Assembly: GCA_003260075.1 (NCBI GenBank)
Contig: QLIY01000089.1
Coordinates: forward strand, 195,463 to 259,462
Reading direction: 5' to 3'
Length of the DNA stretch: 64,000 nucleotides
Source of the DNA: Phallusia mammillata
Lineage: Eukaryota > Chordata > Ascidiacea > Phlebobranchia > Ascidiidae
Shown piece by piece: positions 51,108-62,744 of the stretch; positions within the stretch are counted from its first letter, which is position 1, and every line of letters starts with the position of its first letter. Under the pieces are notes generated by a model. It had not been told where the DNA came from. It saw nothing but the letters and a program-made list of their open reading frames with translations, and searched no databases. A program made the position numbers and the translations under genes.

Positions 51108-51261
51108 TAAGAATGGAAAGCATTTTCCAAGTTACGAAATCCGTCAACGAATTAAATGGAATGTATATATAGCCTATTTCGCCTAATGGCATCTTCAGTT
51201 CCTTATTGAAATAGATTTAGATTTGGAATTCTTAACTTGGAAAATGCTTTCCATTCTTAGT
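50990..51261. mobile_element. Insertion present only in copy B, with a foldback end
   Basis: The sequence splits GTTTTCTGCTTAA, which appears on both sides (near 50977-50989 and 51261-51274) but once in copy A. Part of the insert (51105-51261) is a foldback: ACTAAGAATGGAAAGCATTTT pairs with AAAATGCTTTCCATTCTTAGT. The insert also contains 70 G (51035-51104). Confidence 0.6.
51035..51104. repeat. Poly-G run of 70 nt
   Basis: An uninterrupted G tract lies inside the copy-B insertion. The complementary strand gives an artificial poly-proline frame. Origin (real homopolymer or filler) is undecided. Confidence 0.9.
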
Positions 51262-52206
51262 TTTCTGCTTAATAAGGTGCCACACAATCTTTCAAACTAT
51301 GCCATAACTAAAAACACGTCAGGTATTAAAAATTTTGAAACATGATTGTTTTTCTCACTCCATACAAAAAGTCAGTAATTCATTGTCAGGCTGACTATCC
51401 ACATAAATAAAATGGAAATCAAACACAACTACAGTATTCTGCATTGTTTGCCTGGAAAATAAATAAGCTTATGTGTAGACTTCGCGTGACGTCATAAATG
51501 ACTAAAACCCATTCGGTGTAGGCTATCTTAACTTCCGGAATTGTGGCGTAAAATCTGTGTCCGGGGAAATTTGTAAAAATACAACGTCCGAAAATTTCGC
51601 ATTTATTACTAGTTCTCAAAGTGGCCGAAATTGCATTTCTGCAAATAACTCTATAAAGAGAATTCTTTGATTTCTGGGATGATCCAAGGAGGGGGCAAAT
51701 GCCTCGTACTTTTCAAGTTGATTGCTTGGTTTCGGGGGGGGGGGACAATAATGTTCGAAGCGCATTACGTGGATGTTTGGTAGCTAAGCAAAACTACGTA
51801 AGTTAAAATGACACAAACAAAACATTGTCTGCATAAACGACTATACACAAAGTAGACTCAAAAATATTTCCTTCTATTTTATTCGTACTTTAAAGGTCCG
51901 GATCTATTTTGTAAACATTACAGCACTTTGCACACGTGGTTTAATTGAACTGTGAACTTGTGTTTAGTGTTGGTTATGCCATTTCTGCAGTTTATTCATT
52001 GTAGTTGGCGAATCGCGCTTAGCTCTGGTGTTGAAAGTTAGCATTAGCAAGTGGTTGCAACCTAAGAATGTTTTGTCATTGTTAAAAATTCCACTCTAAG
52101 CTGGATAAATGTTAAGTTTTTTTTTATTTATATTTACATTAGCTGAAGTTTTTGCGTCAAATAAAATGCTCATAAATTGACAACAAAAGCCAATGATATT
52201 AAAAGA

Positions 52207-55200
52207 ATGACTGATTTAATACTCACCATAGAAAACGAAGAGGATTTAACCATAGAACCTGAGGGCAGTGACTCAGATGAAGAGGTTTGTTTTATCAAGT
52301 AAAAGGCTTTGGAGTTGGACTTTGGTTAGGGTTACTCTATTTCCCTATTTTCTCATTGCAAAGTTATTTTGTTGGGGTCCTGGGAAAATTGTTTTTGTAA
52401 ACCCCTGATCCTGCCAAAGTGATTCAATGTTTTTGTGATGACTAAAATAAATTTCTATCAGGTCACGTCTAAAACTGCGGGCCCGCTTGGCCCAGCACTT
52501 GGCCCGTTTTTCCCTGCGAGAGATGGGCCAAGCAATGGATATTGTGTGCCCGCAGTTTTTCCTTACAATGGATATAGTTGGCCCGCAGTTTTTGTACTTA
52601 CGAGAGACGCGACAAGCACTGGATATAGTGGGCCCGCAGTTTTATAATTGCATAAAGTGCTGGGCCAGGCGGGCCAAGTGATCCAAGTGGGCCCGCAGTT
52701 TTAGACGTGACCGATTTCTATCTGCTACAAGTGTAGCACATTTTGTAAAGTAACATCAAGTTCGAAATTCTGTACAAGCCCCTCCAAAAAACTGTCTGAA
52801 TGCATTTTGAAAGCAAAATCTTACTTTTAATGAATTTCTTTATTAGATTACCATTGTCAGCAAAAAGCAAAGGACACAAAAAAAGTTAGAAAAAAAAGGA
52901 TTTAATCCTGACTTTCAATTTGAAGATGATGGTTTTTATGAAACAAAGTGGACCTTAGAATCAGCACTGCACAATGCTTTAAAGCAGAAGGTAACATAAA
53001 TATGTGTAACCCCCATATAAACAATAGAAATTTGGGTAGCTCATGCACTAACTGGGTTGACAACTAGGGATGTTCAAAGTAGAATATCAAATCCGTTGGA
53101 TTCGAATCCAGTCAGATTCTAATCCAATTTTGCCGTTTATATCGGGTAATTGGAACTGATATAAATGTGTGCTCTCACCGCTGGTAAAAATGTAAACATG
53201 TGCGCTACGTTTTTTACGTCGACTGCCGGTCAAAAAAGATGGCAAAGGACTCGTCGGCATCAAGTTAGTAGGCGCTATAATGATGGTAGTGCTTTGGAGG
53301 CATACTTCAGCCACAAAACTGCATCAACATGATTGATAAAAGACTATTTTTTACTCACTTATTTACAAAATCAAGTGGGTATGCAAACTTTTTTAATGCA
53401 TGTGTGTCATGGATATATTTTGCATTGTCTTTGTTCATGTCGGCACTAACAGGTTAATAAATATCTTTGACATTATGAATATGCACCTATCAAACAGAGT
53501 ATTATTTATTTATGAAACACGGTTGGTGTGTGAACCTGCACAACCTACACTGATTCGATAAAGTCAATGACTACTATATGTCTGTAACAATGATTTTTGG
53601 TTAATGCAATGTTTCATTAGGCTGAACTTGTTAGCATATGGGTGAGGCCATATTTATCATAAATCTTGAAACAAATGTTTACCATCCTAAACCAGCGAAC
53701 CGAAACTTATCCAAAACCTGTTTTGGCGGTTTGTGAGCGGGCAACGCCTGAATGCGTTATGCTTACAATAAGTCCGCCGTCGAGCTGCCTGTTTTATTGC
53801 AAGTCCTTGATCATTTCTTATTTAAGTTTTTTTGGTTTTAGTCAGTCGGTGACTTGAACTTAGTTCAACCCATCAGGAACCACTGGTCACAAGGCGGTTG
53901 CGCTAACCACTCGGCCAACTTAGCGGTTAAATTCACTAAACCTGGACGGTACATTACATTTATCTTAAAACCGGAGTTAAACCCTTCATTTTGTTTGGTG
54001 TTGAACCTATACCGGTATTGGACCAATAAAAATGCAACCTGTATTATTCTGCGATTGCAACCACAAAAATTGTTGACTTCAGAAAGAACAACTTGGGTTG
54101 TGAGAGTCCACACTGTAGTGCAGGGTTTTCCAAAGTTTTTAAAAATGTTGTATAATGATAAATATAAAACAAATTATTTTGTGTGTCTTAGCTTCGCATT
54201 TGTTTGGCTAAAAATGCATCAACCCGCTCTAAAATTTGGGCCAATCAAAATTTAAGAAAACTTGCACAGTAATTAAAACTCATTTAAATTAAAACTAAAA
54301 GCTTGCCATGTTTTTCCACAAAATGCAACCAAAATAGCCTACTAATTGAATTCATGGTGCGCGAGAAGGCCAAAAATTAAATTCCCTATTTGTCAAAATC
54401 CTTTTAGAGTTTGATAAAGCCATGTGGATTATGGGTAGAATTCAAATTTACCTACACATGATTTAAACCTGTTTAAAAATCACAAACCGGTTTGGGCCAG
54501 GTAATTTGCACAGAATATAATAAAACCCCAAAATGTATATTTTTATTAATCTGAAGTTCAGATGCTTTAGATTCTAAACCAAACTGGAACTCCCGAAACT
54601 GATAAATTGTGAAGCCGAACCTAAACCTCTGTGACAAGCAGTTTGACTACCTGCTTTAAACCATATTACCAACTATAAAAATTTTTGTTCACATATTAAT
54701 ACATATGTTGTATATAGATATATTTATAATTTAGAAAATTCATACAACACTGGATCAAAAAATTGACCAAGTAAGAAGAAAGCAATATAAGGTAGGATTT
54801 TCTGACTTGTTACTGTTGAAGAAAAGTACACTTCTCTATGTTAATAGTTGTTAATATACCATTCAAAATCGCAATTTCACAAAAGGTGTTGATCAATAAA
54901 TATTATTAGTCACACATTCTGTTATGAATACTACACACTATAAGCAAGTTTTAAAACATTTTATATTTAGCCTATTTCCCATGAAAAGCCTGAAGATGTT
55001 GATGACTTATCTGATCAAATAGAGGATGAAAATGAGGTTGAAAATGTTGGCAAAATAAAAACTGGTAAGTTATTTATGTATTTAAAATAAAGTAGACGGA
55101 CATAACAAGTGACAAATTGTTGTCAGATGATTTCAAAATACTTAAGAATATATATATTTATTAAAATAGTGTGTTCCACTTTGGCAACAAATGTACATCA

Positions 55201-58200
55201 CTAAAATAACTTCACCAACATCTAAATTAGTCTGATTTGTGGTTTGATTCAAACATGCATTGCATACATGTCCAATTTGTCTAAGGTAACTACGTGGTAA
55301 CTAAAAAAGTCCTGTCACCAAGCATGTCAATTATTAAGTCATAATCAACATAGAAAAATCCCTGCTGTTATGTTTTTCAGACAAAATAAACCTCATCAAT
55401 CGGAAAAGAAAAAGAAATGCTAATGCAGAAGAAGATGACTCTAATTTACCTGTTCCACTTGCTGAAATACAAGATAGCAGTGGTGGTGATAAAAACATGT
55501 CATGGGACCCGACTTTGGGTTTTCAGGTACAATACAAATAGGTTGTTGCTGTTTAATGAGAGTTTGACCAAACTTGCAGTTCCAATTGATGATTTTCTTT
55601 TGTTTGACAGGAAATGAACCTTTCCAGACCCTTGTTAAAATCCATCAGTGAAATAAACTATGTCACACCAACCCCTATTCAGCAAGCAGCAATACCTGTT
55701 GGTTTGCTTGGCAGAGATATATCAGCTTGTGCAGCAACTGGGACAGGTGTGCCATTTTTCCACAGCCATTAAACTAATAAACTGAATGATGCTCTTCTGG
55801 CAAATATATTGCTTGCACCTGTCTTTCAATATCCACCTTCATCAGGATAATCCCAAATAAACAAAACTTCTCATAAACAGGTAAAACAGCTGCTTTTATG
55901 TTACCTGTCCTGGAACGACTTCTCTACCGTCCACAATCATCAGCCTTTACAAGAGTCCTGTGTCTTGTTCCTACCAGAGAACTTGCAGTTCAAGTGTATT
56001 CTGTAACCCAACAACTTGCACAGCATAGCTCAATTAGAATATGTCTTGCTGCGGGTTGGTATAAGATTTTCATCTTAACTTACCAATACCTTTTGTTGAC
56101 ATGTTTTACTCATAAAAGGTGGTCTTGATATCAAAACACAGGAAGCAGCACTACGACAGGGGCCAGATATTGTCATTGCCACACCGGGTCGTTTAATTGA
56201 TCATTTGCACAACACACCTTCATTTGACCTCCATCTTGTTGAAATCCTCATTCTTGATGAGGCTGATAGGTGTGTAGCCTATTACTTGAACACAATTTAT
56301 GGTTTTCTTTGTTTTTGTTAAAAGCCGTTCAAGAGTAAGACCAAAAATTGAAATCAGAAAGTTGAAATAGTCAGTTAGTACTGGTTTTTAGTAGTTTATG
56401 TAAATGTGTTGTAATGTGTTTGATAAATGTTCATGTAATGCAAACTGCTACCTGATACTTCAGCGCTCATAATTTTTTTGAAAAAAACCCTACTACATTG
56501 TTACCTGTAAAACAAATTTAATAGAATGCTTGATGAGTTTTTTGAAGACCAGATGAATGAAATCATCAAACTATGTTCCCACCAAAGACAGACAATGTTA
56601 TTTTCTGCCACAATGTCAGAACAGGTGTGTGTCGTTTTTGTTTTCATTCAAGACCCCAAACTCACAAAACTTATTACCAGGTACAAGAACTTGCTGCAGT
56701 TTCGTTAAAAAATCCGGTAAAAATATTTGTGAACAGCAACACTGATGTGGCACCGTACCTGAAACAAGAGTTCATACGAATTCGACCAAACAGAGAAGGA
56801 GATCGAGAGGCTATTGTTGCAGGTACAGTTAAATTTAGCTCCAACTTTTGTTCAAATTTCAATTCTTTATCTTTGAAAACCTGTGCGATGCAGCTCTTTG
56901 CAGCAGATCTTTCATAAGCAATGTGTTGGTGTTCACTCAAACAAAAAAGCAAGCACACAGAATGCATATTGTTCTTGGATTACTTGGTTTAAAGGTATGT
57001 GACTAGCAGTCATGCCAACATGGTGCAATCCACTACATTGTCTATATATATCGGATTTAATTTTGCTAGGCTGGAGAACTTCATGGGGATTTATCCCAAA
57101 CTCAACGTCTTGAAGGTTTACGGCGATTTAAGAACGAAGACGTTGACATTCTTGTGTGTACAGATCTTGCGGCGCGTGGACTGGATATCGAAAACGTTAA
57201 AACAGTAAGTGATGCAGTAGGATGTACTTTAATCTTTGAGTATTTACAGATTCTGTACTTTTTGCACCAGGTTATCAATTTAACGATGCCAAACACGCAT
57301 CAGCATTACGTACATCGCGTTGGGCGTACTGCTAGAGCTGGAAAAAGTGGGCGATCTGTTTCGTTGGTGGGCGAAAGCGAGCGTAAACTCCTAAAGGAAA
57401 TTGTGAAGTTTGCAAAAAATCAAGTTAAGAGTCGTGTCGTTCCTGCAGGTGAGTTTTCCTGCAATATTATTGCTTTACTTAGCAATAGCCGTTCCGTTTT
57501 TGTTATCATTTGCCGACGATTAATTATCCATAAATATCTGTTTGTTGGCAAAAATTAAGTAGTAGGCCTACACATAATGTTTTTTTCTAAAGAGGTTGTC
57601 AACAAATTTGCCGACAAACTGAAGCTGCTTGAGAACGGGGGGGGGGGAATAAATATCTCCATGTTTGTTTGCAAAAATTAAGTAGTAGGCCTACATATAA
57701 TGTTTGTTGTTTTTTCTGAAGAGGTTGTCAACAAATTTGCCGACAAACTGAAGCTGCTTGAGAACGAAGTGGGCGAAGTGATGCAAATGGAAGCACAGGA
57801 GAAAACGCTTCTTGCACAGGAAAATCAATTAAAAAAAGCCGAGAAAATCGTGAAAGGGGAAGCCCCTGAAAAAAGAAACTGGTTTCAAAGCAAAATAGAA
57901 CGAGAAATGTCGCGAGGTTAACGAATAAGAATTTAATAAGTGTAGCACACTTTTTTAGGTTGTCTTATTTTGAATTTTATTTGTTTAAAGCACATTAAAA
58001 TTTTAATTAAGTGTGTAAGTTTTGAACTGTGAACATTTGTGATGTAAATGCAGACAAAAAAGCAATGTCACCAACCGCAATGAAGTTGCCAATTAACTTT
58101 CTTTCAACAACGTTTGTTAAAGTTTGAGGACCTGTAGTCTAAATGCTCGTTAAAATGATTTTCTGAATTAAAATCCTATTATACAAACCTCTAATAATAG

Positions 58201-58738
58201 GTAGCAGGTGCCAAAACTTGCAGGACTGATTTCCTCCTTTACTGAGATAATAACAACAAGTTTCATTCTTTTAGCTGAAAGAATGCTTGGGTCACATTCC
58301 AAAGTACCGAAGAAATTTAAAAAACCCAGCGGCAAAAAAGGTCCATCAGCACCGACAACAGTAGGCTACGATGACAAATTGGTACTATTTGTTACCTCAG
58401 GAGTTAAATGTGTATTTTTTCTGATTTAGGCTGATGCAAGGGTCGAAGTCGAATTACGAAAAACAAGGGAATTTCAAAAACGGCAGTTGAAGAGGAATCG
58501 CAAAGAAAAGCGCACTCGCGCATGTGCGGAACCGATTGCTAAGGTGCAGAATGTCGTCAAATCACGGCCGAAAAAGAAGAGTTCGTTTGATGCAGAACTC
58601 ACTAACACAAGCAAGAGGAAAAACGCGAAACATAGAAATATGTAAGGAACATGTAAATTTAGATGTTGGTGGATGTGTATGCGCTGTACCTATTGTACGT
58701 TAATTTTCAGAAAACAACGCCGCAAATTCAAGCGATGA
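52207..58738 (+). CDS. DDX27: DEAD-box RNA helicase DDX27
   Basis: Seventeen exons give about 725 residues: 52207-52284, 52847-52990, 54735-54791, 54971-55064, 55381-55526, 55611-55746, 55881-56054, 56119-56269, 56525-56624, 56681-56822, 56894-56994, 57070-57204, 57271-57448, 57722-57916, 58275-58381, 58430-58641 and 58711-58738. DDX27 (yeast Drs1) acts in nucleolar pre-60S ribosome assembly. Motifs in order: Q motif [14 protein letters not shown], Walker [64 protein letters not shown] and [10 protein letters not shown]. The tail is basic ([24 protein letters not shown], then KQRRKFKR). The last intron could stay unspliced, ending at 58645. Exon 14 is partly repeated at 57593-57636 before a G run. 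Confidence 0.93.
52460..52713. mobile_element. Palindromic MULE-like element in DDX27 intron 1
   Basis: Ends GGTCACGTCTAAAACTGCGG and CCGCAGTTTTAGACGTGACC are perfect inverted repeats, extending into GGCCC. A 9-bp duplication, ATTTCTATC, lies at 52451-52459 and 52714-52722, typical of Mutator-like elements. Inner copies of GGGCCCGCAGTTTT and GATATAGT make short tandem repeats. Confidence 0.85.
53845..53925 (-). repeat. tRNA-derived SINE-like sequence
   Basis: On the minus strand, GTTGGCCGAGTGGTTAGCGC resembles the D-arm/box A of a Ser/Leu-type tRNA. About 45 nt on, AGTTCAAGTCACC resembles box B. A cloverleaf is not intact, so this looks like a SINE head or tRNA pseudogene in DDX27 intron 2. 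Confidence 0.5.
57530..57766. repeat. Near-duplicate segments splitting DDX27 exon 14
   Basis: About 57530-57636 is repeated at 57648-57766, sharing AATTAAGTAGTAGGCCTACA and the start of exon 14 up to CTGCT T GAGAAC. An 11-G run (57637-57647) separates them. The first copy would give a truncated exon, so it is best read as an allele join. Confidence 0.9.
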
Positions 58739-59360
58739 TTGTTCAAGCGAAGTTAACTTGCGATCCAGATACCGGCGAACAACTTGTGCCGAATACGGAC
58801 GGCGTCTTAATATTCAATGTTTTCCGTCTATGTCAAAAAATGTTAAATGCTAATAAAAATGCGTGTTTGAATTGGTTAAAAGAAGTTCTGAAATTGATTA
58901 TAAACGGAAGAAGTGACGTCCATATATTTTCTATAGCAACAGTGAAGTAGTCATTGTATTGTTTTTGCCAATTAGGCATTATTGTTCATATTGAATCCAC
59001 AAGAACATTTCCTAAAAGTATCATAGTTAGATATCTCACACTTCGACCTGCTGTCCTCACACAATTTCTTTCTTGACAATCAGGTCATAAAGAAATACAA
59101 AAAAACACGCAGTCTAAACAGTTTAATGAAAACAAACCAATTTGCAATTGCAACATATAGTAAATTACATGTTTTGTAAAGGCATTGCATTAATTGAATT
59201 GGTACTGCCATGGAGCCTATTTAATTAATAACTGGACAAGAATTGTAGCATAGCACTACAGCCCCATACACATGAATATAAGCAACAATACAAATTTTGA
59301 TTTTAATACATTTAAATAACAGCATCACACTAACATGGTAATAAAAAAAATTAAAACTGA
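58739..59360. other. Spacer between convergent DDX27 and FAM210A-like genes
   Basis: Nothing beyond 3' flanks was recognised. The frame at 58663-58950 begins in the last DDX27 intron and has no family likeness. Confidence 0.5.
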
Positions 59361-60937
59361 CTAGTCCTTTTCCGACTTGGACTTTTTAGACAGTCTTTTA
59401 TGCCCATTTTTAGATTTGTTTGGTTTGCTTGATCTCTTTCGGTACTGTTCACTATACTTAACCCCAGTATCATGTATTCTCTGTTGTAAAATCTTGCTTT
59501 GGGTTTCAACAAGTTGTCCAACAGTTGCTGATTTGGGAGGAGGTTTGAAGTAACCTATTTTCCGTAAATGTCTTACAGCATATACTGTTCCGGCCAAAGT
59601 AACAGGATACCGTATAGGTTTTCCCAACTACATAAGAAAAGGCAACTTTAGCATGGTTTTGAAAAAAACTTTAAACACTTTAATTACCTCGTAAACCAAA
59701 TAGGTCATTAACCAAACACTAGCTGATGAACTTTTTAGTTTCTCAGCATATGATAAACCAATTTTGTCCAAAAAATCAAATACTCCAATGCTTTCCATGA
59801 AAGGAATAATGTCAATGCCCCTGGTTTAAAACAAATTTCTTTGTTAGTAACTGTTACTGTATTTTTGTTCACATGTACAGCTGTTTAGTAAATAGTGCAG
59901 GTGCTGAACAATCACTGTTGTCATCATCAAAGTAATATAAAACACACGTAGTCCAAACCCTTTTTACGCGATAGAGCCCCATGGACCCCATTTTGTGTCC
60001 AAATTAATACAGCAGGTATATATAGAGAAAACACACAAATTGTGTAATTTTTACAAACTGGTGGACTTTATCATGAATTTGATAGACCAAATTGAATAAA
60101 ACTGTTGGGCTCCATAATTTGAGCGCGATAATGCACACTGAATGCAAATATTTAAAGTTGCAAATAAAAACTAAAGTGCAATTTAGCTTGTAATATTACG
60201 TTGAAATGTAGGAACTTGAAATTCTCATTTAATTTGGCGAATTAAATTCCTGTTTAAGGTCTCCAGTTTGTAAAAATCAGACAATTTACTTTCCCATACC
60301 AGCTGCTTTAATTTGAACACAAAATGGCTTTAGGCTTTATTGCATAACAATGGGTTGGACAACTTGTGTTTTATATAGACTTTGGTCATCATGAGTGCAA
60401 AGAAGACAATAAAAACAGCAAAATATAGTTTTTGCTTAAATAATATGACATATTTACTATTAACTGAATGAGATTTGAAGATAATTTTATCACCAACCTT
60501 TGTAAAGAAAAATAAATCAAGGCAACCCAGCATGCAGATGTAACAACATGTACACCAGCCATAACAACTCCATACTGTCGGAAAAGAACTTTAAATTTTG
60601 CAGTTATACCCAATGATCTATTTTTTAATATTGCTTGCAGATCATCAGTATCTTCATTATTTTCAGTTTTGATGCTCTTTTCATGGTTTCTTGTGTGAAA
60701 CAGTTTTAAGCAATGGGTTTGAGATTGAAGGGGTAAAGTACCAGCAACTCTTTGTGGCAAATGGACTTTTGTATGATAAAAAGTTCCATTACACACAGGT
60801 TTCAGTAATGTTGAGTTCAAATTCAATTGTAAAACAGATTGTCTGAAATTGGTCCTTAGTGCATATTGCACTATTATTCGAGGTTCACGCGCACAGTAAG
60901 CAAATGCTTTTGAAAATTTTGCAACTTGTGTAACCAT
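59361..60937 (-). CDS. FAM210A: FAM210A-like mitochondrial DUF1279 protein
   Basis: Three phase-consistent exons, 60937-60498, 59820-59688 and 59627-59361, give 279 residues (human FAM210A about 272). FAM210 proteins are mitochondrial inner-membrane proteins; FAM210A supports mitochondrial translation and muscle and bone mass. The first 60 residues are basic and low in acidic residues (FAYCAREPRIIVQYALRTNF), fitting a targeting sequence. The DUF1279 domain starts at KFKVLFRQYGVVMAGVHVVT and continues ACWVALIYFSLQRGIDIIPF. Next are VWLMTYLVYE and PIRYPVTLAGTVYAVRHL, then KIGYFKPPP. The C-terminal third is a Lys/Ser-rich tail. The start ATG at 60937 is preferred because the longer open frame begins with TTG. 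FAM210B is an alternative, but the KFK...YG block and length favour A. Confidence 0.85.
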
Positions 60938-62739
60938 ATGGTTTGTCTGGACCAACTACATTCATAACAAGTTTAACAACACGCTTACTCAGCAGAAGAA
61001 AGATCAAATTAATTTATGGAAAGAATAATTTTTCTGAAATAAGATATATATGAAACGGACTAACTTGCACTAAAAATAACAAATCAACCAATCATTGCAA
61101 CAAAATTAAAACGTTAGTACTAATACTTATAAACAGTCTTTGCTTCGACACTTCTTGCTGCTTCGTACCCCTAGCCCTAGGTTAGGACCGTTAGGTTAGG
61201 AACACCTGTTAAAAATTAAAAGACAACACTGCACTATTTTGGAACTTTGTGTTTTTTGAACTTTTTTGAGCCTGTAAATATTTATGTTATAAAGCCCTGT
61301 ACAAACCTATTTCAAAACAGCAACAAAATTGCGTCAACGCCTGAAAAACTACATTGATCAATTGCGTATATCTTATGCATGAGGCAAGAGCAATGTAAGT
61401 CCGCAAGCACTGTGTGTGACGTCATTTTCCTCCATGTGATTTTGTTTTGAAGTTTGAATAAGCACGAGTCACCTAGCGGTCTTCGTAACCAACCCGACGT
61501 CGCGCCGGCATGGGTCGGTAAACGGGTGATGTTGTCAACGAGTACATTAGTAGGGAAGGGAATGTATTGCGTTTAACTTTTGCAAGTTGGCATTTTCGTA
61601 TGCAAAAGCTTTTCATAAAAACGACGGGAAATGGATCTCAAACTCGTCACAATCAAAGTCTACATAAAACATGTTTTGTATATACTTTGGTCACAAAAAT
61701 GATTTAAAGATATAACACTTCCATATGTTTAGTAGCTAGGAAATCTTAAGCCATTCTGATGTTCTAGATTGTTCTGCACAAACAAATGGTGTTTGTTCAT
61801 CATTGCATATACTTCCGCCCGTTTGTGATGTCGTTTCCTGAGTAATTTTTTGTAGAAAACAGCGTACCTGAAAAAGCATAGCAGCTCGGTTAGGGGCGCT
61901 ATGGCATTATATATTGCACCTGTTGCTATAAAATAAATTCTTGCAGAGAAAAAAGTTTACTGAAAAACTAAATTGAAAATTAATTTGTTTTCGACATTTT
62001 CGTCCTATTTTCTCCAATTGTTGATATTGAAGCTGCTTTAAAACATTCGCCATTGAATCGTTTACTCAAGAATACAGACAAGCAAATGGGGGGGGGGGTC
62101 TATTTTCTCCAATTGTTGATATTGAAGCTGCTTTTAAACATTCGCCATTGAATCGTTTACTCAAGAATACAGACAAGCAAATGAAACACTATGTAGGCTA
62201 TGTCTTTATCAGCTATTGGATAGGTACAATGCAAAAACCAGGATTTCAAAAAACAATTCGAAAGAAAACCACCAGAGTTTCAGCAGGCTCTAATGCGCCT
62301 GGGTTCATCAGAACTCCAGAACCCAACGTAGGCTATAATTAGGCACTCGGAGGTGGCTCACATGCCCCAGCCAGGGATCGGCCTTGAGAGCTATCATTCG
62401 AAGCTAAGCGTGAGATCAACCGCTGATTAACTGTTCAAAGCGCAGTTCCAGTTGTTGTGTGAGACGGTGACAACAAACTTTAATCAAAGCCTTTACCCTG
62501 TTCGTGGGAGGCACAGATCGAGTATTGAAAAAACTACGGGACGGGAATCGTTGCGAAACAAAAAGAGTTGAAACCACCGGTGGATATGTTTATGTTGTAG
62601 GCTTTGCGGACTTAGCTATAGCTACAGCGTGTGGTGCCGTGTTTTAACCCCCCATGATTTTACTGTTTTGCTTTTACACTCTACTTTCATTTGTACAAAC
62701 TTCGAGTTAACTGATATCTAGTCGTGTAAAGGCTACCCA
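60938..62739. other. Intergenic region with an allele-join duplication
   Basis: No gene was supported. The frame at 62148-62342 lies partly in the duplicated segment and has no family likeness. Confidence 0.5.
62004..62182. repeat. 84-bp near-duplicate copies separated by poly-G
   Basis: 62004-62087 and 62099-62182 match almost completely (CTATTTTCTCCAATTGTTGA to ACAGACAAGCAAAT). An 11-G run (62088-62098) lies between them. Same pattern as at 17.7, 27.6, 48.7 and 57.6 kb. Confidence 0.9.
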
Positions 62740-62744
62740 CACAG

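Larger units (their letters stand above)
50273..52330. repeat. MYMK-DDX27 intergenic region, copy B
   Basis: Second copy of the region. It begins with AAGTGGAATCTGGCAAAC, exactly where the partial copy at 48680 also begins. It holds another MYMK exon 1 (50666-50532) and the DDX27 first exon that continues into the gene. It differs from copy A by many substitutions, a 270-bp insertion and an 11-G run at 51734-51744. Confidence 0.85.

Noticed and set aside
50776..51192. 138-codon minus-strand poly-proline frame
   Set aside because: It is made by the G run and crosses the haplotype-specific insertion.
58663..58950. 95-codon plus-strand frame after DDX27
   Set aside because: It begins in the last DDX27 intron and then reads past the stop in another frame; no family likeness.
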